Assembly (NCBI GenBank): GCA_964434105.1
Contig: CAYSTJ010000013.1
Span: forward strand, 23,111-87,110
DNA from: CAYNST01 sp964434105
Lineage (GTDB): Bacteria > Pseudomonadota > Gammaproteobacteria > Pseudomonadales > Cellvibrionaceae
Direction of reading: 5' to 3'
Length of the DNA stretch: 64,000 nucleotides
Shown here: positions 54,126-61,412 of the stretch, piece by piece
How positions within the stretch are numbered: position 1 is the first letter of the stretch
Layout: each line of letters opens with the position of its first letter
Notes under the pieces: generated by a model
The model's input: only the letters and a program-made list of their open reading frames with translations
Databases searched by the model: none
What the model was told of the DNA's origin: nothing
Translations under genes and position numbers: made by a program

Positions 54126-54285
54126 CTAAAAACACATGATCAGAGATGAAGATCAGCTTGGTAAAGTGTGGATCGCACCGGCAAACCGGTCGCATCCTGA
54201 AATCTGGTGCTCTGCGGCGTCGACGTGTAAAACTGGCAGGAAGGCTGTCTGCCGTCCTGAGTGCGCGCCGTCCACCGCAGCAGCT
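54098..54285 (-). ncRNA. Candidate small RNA (module 3)
   Basis: On the minus strand the -10-like GC-TATAGT (54297-54292) is followed, at the same spacing as in modules 1 and 2, by CTGCGGTG (54280-54273). This pairs with CGCCGCAG (54219-54212) across 53 nt, using one G-U pair. The predicted RNA is about 190 nt and ends in an intrinsic terminator. The last 40 nt before the terminator resemble module 1 (GCTG, TC, then a TGATCA segment). CAGGACG and CAGGATG in it resemble CsrA/RsmA-binding sites. No convincing protein is encoded. Confidence 0.48.
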
Positions 54286-54575
54286 AAGCTAACTATAGCC
54301 ACGATTTAAACATTGTTAGGGAAATTCACTAAATAGTTTGTTACCAGAATGCATGAATTCCGCACCCGTTGTAATAAGCCCCGCAACCCGGCGCCACCCG
54401 CCCTAAAAACGTGATGCCAATCACAGAAATACGTGTAACTGCCAGGCCTGCGATGCATAAAGTTTTTTACAATGTTTTTCCAGTCCGTACCCATACGTCT
54501 GTCTATCGCCCAAAGGCGATCACTGTTGCTGGTCCGTTTTATGACAACAGCGATTGGGAATGGTTCTGACCCGCT

Positions 54576-55556
54576 TTAATAGGCGCCCCGAATATGGGCT
54601 GCCACAGCCTGCTGATAAAACGCGCGCAACTGCTGATGAAGGTCGGCATCCAGTGGCGGCAAGGCACTGGCAGATGCATTCATGCGCACCTGGTCTGGCG
54701 AGCTGGCACCCGGTATCACCGTGCTTACCGCTTCATGGTCCAATATCCAGCGCATCGCCATCTGCGCCATACGCATTCCGTCCGGCACCATGGTTTTCAA
54801 TGTATCTACCAGCTCGACACCCTTTGCCAGCGGCAGCCCCGCGAAAGTTTCGCCCACACTGAATGCCTCACCGTTACGGTTGTAGTTCCGGTGATCGCCG
54901 GCATCAAACTGCTGGTCCGCCTCGAATTTGCCACTCAACAGACCGCTGGCCAGCGGCAATCGCACGATCACACCGATTTGCTTCTCAAGAGTCACGGGGA
55001 ACAGCTCATCGATCAGTTTTTGCCGGAATACGTTGAAGATCACCTGCAGCGAGACCAGATCGTCCTGCTCCGCGCAAAGCAAACCTTCTTCAACGGTTTC
55101 CACGCTGGCCCCAAACCAGCGAATATGGCCTTCCTGCTGAACCGTGCGCAGCCAGTCAAAAATGGCACCGTGGGCGAGAATCGATTGGGGGACGCAGTGT
55201 AGCTGTAACAGATCGATGCAATCGCGCTGCAGCCGGTCCTGGGCGCGTCGCACTGAGTCACGCAAATCGGACAGTGCATAGCCGTCGGGGTAGGTGCCGG
55301 CTGCGCGGCCGTATTTGGAGGCAATCAGCGCGTCGCTATTGGCGCTCTGGAGATTGCTTCCAATCAACTGTTCGCTGCGACCCCCGCCATAGACATCCGC
55401 CGTATCGAAGAAATTGATCCGGCATTCCAGGGCAGCTTCAATGATGTCGTGAGCGACCGTTTCATTCATCGGCCCGAAGTCGCCGCCGAGCTGCCAACAG
55501 CCCAAACCGACTTCACTGACCTGCAGACCGGATTTTCCGAGTGTTCGTTGTTGCAT
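54576..55556 (-). CDS. Aldo/keto reductase
   Basis: A 326-residue NAD(P)H-dependent oxidoreductase with a TIM-barrel fold. The catalytic Asp and Tyr lie in FFDTADVYGGGRSEQLIG, the Lys in ALIASKYGRAAG, and the His in LLQLHCVPQSIL. GLGCWQLGGDFG at the N-terminus and TVIPGASSPDQVRMNASA at the C-terminus (cofactor end) are typical of the YhdN/perakine reductase-like group. The natural substrate is unknown. It stands alone on the minus strand. Confidence 0.9.
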   Translation of the reverse strand: MQQRTLGKSGLQVSEVGLGCWQLGGDFGPMNETVAHDIIEAALECRINFFDTADVYGGGRSEQLIGSNLQSANSDALIASKYGRAAGTYPDGYALSDLRDSVRRAQDRLQRDCIDLLQLHCVPQSILAHGAIFDWLRTVQQEGHIRWFGASVETVEEGLLCAEQDDLVSLQVIFNVFRQKLIDELFPVTLEKQIGVIVRLPLASGLLSGKFEADQQFDAGDHRNYNRNGEAFSVGETFAGLPLAKGVELVDTLKTMVPDGMRMAQMAMRWILDHEAVSTVIPGASSPDQVRMNASASALPPLDADLHQQLRAFYQQAVAAHIRGAY

Positions 55557-55779
55557 TGTGTTGCCCCTGTCACTGTATGCTGTTAACTATTTGCCGGCAG
55601 TATACAGCTGCAGCGCTCAGAAGGTGAACTTCGCACCGATCCGGCTGCTATTCCAGCGCCGCAGCAACTAACCGAATCTGAATGGCAGACAGAGGCGACC
55701 AAGGCCGTCAGGTGAGGACAGCCAGCCTACTGGACGTGAACGGGTGGAGGGTACAGCGTCAGGTATCCGCTGAGCCTGA

Positions 55780-56328
55780 TCAGTAAAAGAAATGGGCCGC
55801 CAGACCAATCGATGGGCCTTCGATCTGGATCCCGGGTTCGTTGTAATACCTCGAGTACTCCAGATTCAGGTTGATCGTTCCGACCAGCCTGACATCCATT
55901 CCAACGCCGAAGGAGGTATCGTTATCCTTGAGGATGGTCTCTTCCGGACCGGTCTGTTTGTTCACTTTTACCCAGCTGTGGCCCACCATGGCATAGGGGT
56001 ACACACGGTCGAACAGCAAAACGCCGGCGCGCAGATAGCCGCCGTAAAATTTATCGAGGATGTAATCCGACGGTGTTTCGCCGGCTGTGACGGACTCGGT
56101 ACTCAACCCCGTCCCGGCACGCCACTCGAATGACAGGTACCTGTTGAACGAAACGCCGAGGCGTCCCGAGCCGGCCGCCATGGACACGTCCTGCGTACCA
56201 TCAGTAAGCTCCAGATCCGTATAATTGATGCCCACATAGGTGTTGTCGGCCTCGCTGTACATCGCCCATGACATGGCTAGAAGCATGACTGGTCCACCGA
56301 GCAGATTTGCAATGTTTTTCATTTTCAT
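55780..56328 (-). CDS. Small outer-membrane beta-barrel protein
   Basis: A 182-residue exported protein with a signal peptide (MKMKNIANLLGGPVMLLAMS, cleaved near YSEA), then alternating amphipathic strands: NTYVGINYTDLEL, GRLGVSFNRYLSFEWRAG, LRAGVLLFDRVYPYAMVGHS, and NLNLEYSRYYNEPG. It ends in Phe-Phe-Tyr, as expected for a barrel inserted by BamA. It resembles OmpA-like/OmpX-like eight-stranded barrels, but no specific family is recognised. The ATG at 56328 (with another two codons on) follows GGGG. It lies downstream of the sortase gene. Confidence 0.75.
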   Translation of the reverse strand: MKMKNIANLLGGPVMLLAMSWAMYSEADNTYVGINYTDLELTDGTQDVSMAAGSGRLGVSFNRYLSFEWRAGTGLSTESVTAGETPSDYILDKFYGGYLRAGVLLFDRVYPYAMVGHSWVKVNKQTGPEETILKDNDTSFGVGMDVRLVGTINLNLEYSRYYNEPGIQIEGPSIGLAAHFFY

Positions 56329-56378
56329 CCAAGCCCCGTTTCGATAAAAACAGTGTAGCCCACATGCTCCGAACATTC

Positions 56379-57002
56379 TCACCGAATATGTACGCCAGCC
56401 AGCACAGATTGGTGTTCGGCGCGGATGACATAGCGCAACGGTCCACCCGGCCGCACCGCTTCAAAAGGATAACAGGTGATGAGCCACAGAACATTATCTT
56501 GCGGGTCAAAGCGGAAAAGCTCGACGCTGCTGTCAACGACTTCCAGCGTACTGACCCTGTAATATTGCCACTGCCCATCAGCGCCCTGCCAGCGCAGGGT
56601 ATCACCGGACTGAAGTTGCTGCATGAAGGCGAGATGGGTATCTCTGTGGCCGGCGATAACGCGGGCAGGTCCGTGACTGCCGGTGTGCATCAACCCGGGG
56701 CCAAACGCAAGGCTGTTACCCGCAGCGCCCGCCAGCACGTACTGATCGGCCCGCAGCGCACCATGGTCCAGCCATTGCAGCCTGCCCACCGGCTCGGTAT
56801 CCGCCCAGGGCCAGGGCAGCGCCGTCGCTTCCGGCGTGTGCAACTTTTGCGTCCAGGCATGGCTGATAAGCACCTGCGCCAACAGGGCTTTGGCCTGCAA
56901 ATGCAATGCGGCACCCCATTGCCAGACTAGCAGACCTATCAGCGCACCGGCACACGCGCGCCGCACCTTACGCCAGGGGTGCTGCATGCGACTATTCATC
57001 AT
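56379..57002 (-). CDS. Class GN sortase
   Basis: A 207-residue membrane-anchored transpeptidase. An N-terminal helix (ACAGALIGLLVWQWGAAL) anchors it; the catalytic residues are His119 (or His123) in AGHRDTHL, Cys177 in LITCYPF, and Arg190 in GPLRYV. This is the Gram-negative sortase class found next to one dedicated VIT/VWA target protein, as here. The start overlaps the target gene's stop by 11 nt (ATGATGAATAG), so the two are coupled. What the target is joined to in a Gram-negative envelope is not known. Confidence 0.92.
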   Translation of the reverse strand: MMNSRMQHPWRKVRRACAGALIGLLVWQWGAALHLQAKALLAQVLISHAWTQKLHTPEATALPWPWADTEPVGRLQWLDHGALRADQYVLAGAAGNSLAFGPGLMHTGSHGPARVIAGHRDTHLAFMQQLQSGDTLRWQGADGQWQYYRVSTLEVVDSSVELFRFDPQDNVLWLITCYPFEAVRPGGPLRYVIRAEHQSVLAGVHIR

Positions 57003-59052
57003 CGTTGCCCGCCAGCCGCAGCAACGCCAGCCCCGTCAATGCCAACCCACCCATCAGCAGGTGCCAGGTAAAGCCAGCGTCAGTCTGCGGGTACCCCATA
57101 GCCCGCATGGCCGTCCCCGCAGGCAGCGCATTCGCAACAGCGACTTCAGTGACTGACTCGCCGGAGGTGCGGGCGGGCGTTCGATCTATGGCCACCAGAC
57201 TGGTGTAGGGTGACATCAACTGGTACGCCAGCGCGACGGGGAGAATTGACTGCTGCGCCTGCTCACGGTCCTCGCCGCGGTAAAAGCGGTTTTCCAGTGC
57301 GGTAATTTTTTCCCGTCCAAATCGTTGCGCCAGCACGGGCATCGTTGCCACCGCGCCTGCGCCAGGTGCCGGTTGCCGGCTCGGCGCGACATTGACCTCC
57401 CGCACCCAGGCAGAGTCCGCACTGGCACCGGACACCCGGATCACAGCGGGTGCGTCAAATCCCGCCGGAACCCGCGCAACAACCCGCAGGGGCTCTCCCC
57501 AGTAGAGATCCGGCACGCGCTCGGGATACATGTCAACGTCCCATGGCCAGTGGATCTGCAAATCGGTAATCAGCGGGCTTTCGAGTTTTTTCAGCAGCTC
57601 GCCCATGCGTTCGCGCACCTGCGCAAGCTGCGCGATATCCGTAAAGCTGCCACGGCCAAATGCCGCCGCCCGACGCATAAAAAAATGATTGGGGGCGCTG
57701 CCGATCGCGACCATAAACAGACGGGCCTTTCCCAACTGTTTGTGAATCAACGCCAGAAGCGCCGCTTCGTTAGCAACGCTGCCATCGGTAACGAAGACGA
57801 TCTGTTGCAGATGTTCTTCCTTCGGTGAGTGCGCCAGTGCGCGGGATAACGCCGAGAACATCTCGGTCCCTCCGCTCGCCTGCATCCCCTGCAATACCAA
57901 CCGGGCCCTGTCCAGATTCGCCGCTGTGGCCGGCACCGATTCATCGAAAATACTGCGGGTGGTACTGTCGAACAAGAGGACATTAAAGCGATCGGTGGGT
58001 TGCAGGCGCTCCAGGGCCATCAGGGCGCTTTCCCGTGCCTGAACAATCGACATGCCTGCCATGGAGCCTGAAGTATCCACCACCAGCACCAGCTCTCTGG
58101 GCAGTCGCTCCCGGGCTTCAAGCGCCGGCGGCGGCATCAGCAACAACTGCAGATATGCCGCGTCCTGCCACGTCTCGGTAAATGCCAGCACGACCGGCTC
58201 GGAACCCGTGACCGCGGTCCAACTGAGTTCGACATCCCGATCCATACTCACGGGGCCGTCTACCAGCTGGAAATGATATTCCAGCGCTGAACCATTTTGC
58301 TCGACTGCCAGCGCGTGGGTTTCGCTGTCGATATGCGCCAGCACGGTCCCCGGTTTCAAAACCCCGGTCAGGGTCAGCGGATTCAGGATTCTGTCGGCAC
58401 CGACCGGGCGCTGAGGCGGTGTAATCCAGGGGGCGTCATTGACCTGGTCCGTGGCCGGCGCCCACCCGGACAACGATGCGTCCATCGGTCCTGGCTCGGG
58501 TGCAGTGGTTATGCCGGGAATATAGCGAGGCGTCAGGGTGGTGGGCAGTCGCAGCCGGAACTGGCCACTTGACCAGGTAACCGACTGTGAATAGCCCAGG
58601 CGGATCTCGACGGTTTCGCCGGGTGCAATGTTCGCCAGTTCCTGCCGGAACAGATTTGGCCGGTGCTGCTCCACCAGCGTGGCCTTCTGGCCGCTGGTGC
58701 GCGCAGCTTCAAACTGCGCCCGGGCCTGTTGACGTTCCTGAATTTCCCCTACGATGACCCGCTCCCCCACGCGCATTTGCAGGGATTTCACCGCACTGCT
58801 TTCAGCCAGTGGAAATACGTAGACACCGTCGACCCATTCGTCCGACTGGTTCTGAAAGCGCTGCGTCATCACCACTTCCGCTTCGAGACCCTGGACCTGC
58901 AACGCAATGGCGGTCTCCAGATGAACCGCCGCGGCCTCCGTCCCCGTCAACAGTAACTGCCCCGCCTGCGGATCTGGCGCCGCCATGGCCTGCAGCGCCA
59001 ACATACTATTCAGAATGAGTCCGGCCAGCCAGCCGGTGGTTTTGCTCAACAT
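56992..59052 (-). CDS. Sortase target protein with VIT and VWA domains
   Basis: A 686-residue exported protein of the marine proteobacterial sortase-target family. A signal peptide is followed by a VIT domain (about 30-160, QRFQNQSDEWVDGVYVFPL) and a VWA domain from about 320 with the MIDAS motif DTSGSMAGMS. The last 35 residues form a sorting signal: YPQTDAG, a hydrophobic helix (LLMGGLALTGLALLRLA), then GNDDE. The motif has Tyr and Asp where LPxTG-type signals have Leu and Gly. It is encoded directly upstream of its sortase. Such domains usually bind proteins; the ligand is unknown. Confidence 0.92.
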   Translation of the reverse strand: MLSKTTGWLAGLILNSMLALQAMAAPDPQAGQLLLTGTEAAAVHLETAIALQVQGLEAEVVMTQRFQNQSDEWVDGVYVFPLAESSAVKSLQMRVGERVIVGEIQERQQARAQFEAARTSGQKATLVEQHRPNLFRQELANIAPGETVEIRLGYSQSVTWSSGQFRLRLPTTLTPRYIPGITTAPEPGPMDASLSGWAPATDQVNDAPWITPPQRPVGADRILNPLTLTGVLKPGTVLAHIDSETHALAVEQNGSALEYHFQLVDGPVSMDRDVELSWTAVTGSEPVVLAFTETWQDAAYLQLLLMPPPALEARERLPRELVLVVDTSGSMAGMSIVQARESALMALERLQPTDRFNVLLFDSTTRSIFDESVPATAANLDRARLVLQGMQASGGTEMFSALSRALAHSPKEEHLQQIVFVTDGSVANEAALLALIHKQLGKARLFMVAIGSAPNHFFMRRAAAFGRGSFTDIAQLAQVRERMGELLKKLESPLITDLQIHWPWDVDMYPERVPDLYWGEPLRVVARVPAGFDAPAVIRVSGASADSAWVREVNVAPSRQPAPGAGAVATMPVLAQRFGREKITALENRFYRGEDREQAQQSILPVALAYQLMSPYTSLVAIDRTPARTSGESVTEVAVANALPAGTAMRAMGYPQTDAGFTWHLLMGGLALTGLALLRLAGNDDE

Positions 59053-59201
59053 CGGATTTCTCCCTGGTCTATGTCGGCGGGGCCCGGATTGAATCCCGCT
59101 ATCAACAGTAAACCAGTAGAATCCGGCAAGCCGGCGACCGAAAAGGGAATGAAAGTGACAGATTATGATGAATTATGACGTCACCGATCGGGAACGAACG
59201 A

Positions 59202-60026
59202 TCAGCGACTTTTCAGTTTTTTCTGCAGGAAATCACCGAACAAAGCACCGGTAAGCCGCAGATACAGTCCAAAATCGTGACCAACACCCTCCAGCACCAC
59301 CCGTTTGTTGTCCACACCCTGCTCGTTGAACAGGGCTTCCAGGCGTGCAAAAACCTCCGCGCGATCGTTTTCACCATTGATCATCAACGCCGAGAACCCG
59401 TTCGCTTTCAGCTGGCCGGCGTTGGCAACGACAGCTTCCAGCAGGGCCTCGTCCTTATGCCACATACCGCCTGCCCAGCTGACCGCGCCACCAAAGCTGT
59501 CGGGATGTCGTATCGAGAGCCGGACAGCGCCGGCGCCGCCCATGGAAAAACCTGCCACCAGTCGCTGCCGCGCCTGCGCTTCAGTGCGGTAGCGACTGTC
59601 AATATGCGGGATCAGCTCATCCATGATCATGGGCTCTACCTGCCCCTGATACTGCGAACGGCCACCATTGGGAAAGACGACTATGGGTTCCTGCAGCCCC
59701 CGCTCCTGCAGGATCGGTCGCATAAATTTCAGAAATCCAATAACGTCGGACGATTCATGACCGCCGCTGCCGTGCAGAAAATAGATGACCGGATAGCGCA
59801 TCTCACTGGTGAAATAATCCGGCGGCAACTGTACGCTGACCCCGACCGGGTGCCCCAACGCCTGGCTCTCCAGCACAAAATGCTCGGCATTGTCCGGCAG
59901 CGGTTGCAAGGGGTTTACCCAGCTCACGCCGTCGCGCCATTTGCCGCAGGCACTCAATACGCACCCGATCGCACCTATCACCAACATTGAAATACAATTT
60001 CTCACGGTACGTCGGCGCCGCATCAC
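59202..60026 (-). CDS. Lipoprotein alpha/beta-hydrolase (esterase D-like)
   Basis: A 274-residue exported esterase. The signal sequence ends in the lipobox VLSAC, so Cys27 should carry lipid. The nucleophile Ser is in GFSMGGAGAV, the Asp is probably in INGENDRAEV, and the His is in GVGHDFGLYL. YPVIYFLHGSGGHE supplies the oxyanion hole. It resembles tributyrin/acetylxylan-type esterases; the natural ester is unknown. It lies 149 bp upstream of the sortase target gene and may be independent. Confidence 0.85.
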   Translation of the reverse strand: MMRRRRTVRNCISMLVIGAIGCVLSACGKWRDGVSWVNPLQPLPDNAEHFVLESQALGHPVGVSVQLPPDYFTSEMRYPVIYFLHGSGGHESSDVIGFLKFMRPILQERGLQEPIVVFPNGGRSQYQGQVEPMIMDELIPHIDSRYRTEAQARQRLVAGFSMGGAGAVRLSIRHPDSFGGAVSWAGGMWHKDEALLEAVVANAGQLKANGFSALMINGENDRAEVFARLEALFNEQGVDNKRVVLEGVGHDFGLYLRLTGALFGDFLQKKLKSR

Positions 60027-60056
60027 GCAGTACTCCTTTCATTCTCAATCGTAACT

Positions 60057-60230
60057 GTAACTATTCAGCTCGCGCCCTGTCGGGAACAGGTTTGAACGCC
60101 TGCCCAGGCGGCCCGGAGGGCGACGCGCAGGATGCGCGGCGTATTGACACGAGTAAACTCACATTTTTCGCCTTGCTCTGAACAAATCTGGACGCAATCT
60201 GAACCGTTACGACACGAGCTGAATAGTTAC
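60057..60230. mobile_element. MITE-like repeat with perfect terminal inverted repeats
   Basis: A 174-bp segment bounded by GTAACTATTCAGCTCG (60057-60072) and its exact complement (60215-60230), with no protein-coding capacity. Its inner part (60167-60210) recurs, inverted and diverged, at 45650-45693. Short size, perfect 16-bp ends and a second copy suggest a non-autonomous miniature transposable element. No clear target-site duplication was found. It lies between the esterase and acetyltransferase genes. Confidence 0.75.
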
Positions 60231-60287
60231 TCTTAACTTTCAGTTTGTGTCTCTCAATCACACAAAATCGGGAAGCTGGCCTTCCCC

Positions 60288-61412
60288 TCAATCATCGACG
60301 TCTGTTGACGCAACCCGTGGCGCTGCCCTGGCGTCACGGTGTCGTGCGTAGCGCTGCACCAGTTTCAGCAGCAGTCTGCTGCCGGCGCTGCCGTTATCGC
60401 TATACGCGATGCCGACAGGGTCGGACCGCGGATGCCAGCGGTCAATCCAGTCGACACCGGTGACAAAACTGATACTGCGAATCGTATCAGTGGCCGTCAG
60501 TGATTCCACCAGTCGGTAGAGAATCAGGTAGCCGGGGCTGATGGCTGCATGACGCTCGCTGAAGCCGATTTTCAATAAATAGAGACGATTACCGATCCGC
60601 AGGCCAAACTGCCCGGCGATGGCAATATCGTCCAGGTACAGGATATTGATCTGCGCCTGCCCCGTCGGCCCGAATTGTTGGATCAGTGCCTCAAAATAGG
60701 CGAGCCGGGCCGGCTGGCGGCGGATGCTGGTACCCTGCTCACCCTTCCAGCCCGAATCTTCAATCTGCAGGAACGTGTCGAAGGCATCACGCAATGCAGA
60801 TTCGGCGGTGGTACATGCCAGTCGCAACGCCCCGGTCTGCTCGGCCTTGCGAAGCTTTTTCTGCAAACCTTTGCGAAACTTGCTGCTGTACCCCGCCCAG
60901 AATTTATCGGCACCCTCTGCAAAATCAATATATTTTGACGCATGGGTAATGCGCACCGGTTTGCCATCCAGCAACCGGCCTGCCACGCAGCCGCTTTGCA
61001 ATACGCACTGCCAGCGCACCAGTGCAAAATAGCCGACATCCCGCCGCAGAATACGCAATATCGTACGCTCCTGTCCGGTCAGATCCACCACCGACAGGAT
61101 ATCGTTTACGCCCATTTCATCCGGGTAAAACAATTGCAGAACGGGCATTTCCACGCGCCCCTTTCGCAGCCCGGTTTTTTCCAGCGGAAGGACCGCCTGC
61201 AACCCGTTGAGCGAATCGGTAACGGTGACGAAGTATACCTGACTGGTATCCGGCATCACCGCCAGCCGCGCCTGATACCAGCCTGGAAAGTGCAGGAAAT
61301 GCGTACCGTGCTGCAACGCAAGCGCCTGCCAGGCATCCCGGATCGCCTTAAATCCGGCCATCCCGTTGAACACCCGGATTTCATCGCGCACGCCTGCCCC
61401 CTCCCCGTTCAT
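60288..61412 (-). CDS. GNAT-family acyltransferase (CelD/BioF2-like)
   Basis: A 374-residue cytoplasmic protein of the GNAT_6/CelD-like group related to FemAB peptidyl transferases. FSSKFRKGLQKKLRKAEQTG-like basic helix, then FLQIEDSGWKGEQGTSIRR and GQFGLRIGNRLYLLKIGFS with AISPGYLILYRLVE near the C-terminus are typical (the acyl-donor fold). Proteins like this occur in capsule, cellulose and exosortase-linked polysaccharide loci. The start overlaps the NRPS-like gene stop (ATGA), so both are translated together and may act on the same product. Confidence 0.82.
   Translation of the reverse strand: MNGEGAGVRDEIRVFNGMAGFKAIRDAWQALALQHGTHFLHFPGWYQARLAVMPDTSQVYFVTVTDSLNGLQAVLPLEKTGLRKGRVEMPVLQLFYPDEMGVNDILSVVDLTGQERTILRILRRDVGYFALVRWQCVLQSGCVAGRLLDGKPVRITHASKYIDFAEGADKFWAGYSSKFRKGLQKKLRKAEQTGALRLACTTAESALRDAFDTFLQIEDSGWKGEQGTSIRRQPARLAYFEALIQQFGPTGQAQINILYLDDIAIAGQFGLRIGNRLYLLKIGFSERHAAISPGYLILYRLVESLTATDTIRSISFVTGVDWIDRWHPRSDPVGIAYSDNGSAGSRLLLKLVQRYARHRDARAAPRVASTDVDD

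Noticed and set aside
54306..54494. A 62-codon minus-strand frame and a shorter one inside module 3 of the 54-kb region
   Set aside because: No ribosome site, no protein-like pattern; the conserved features there are base-paired arms and terminators.
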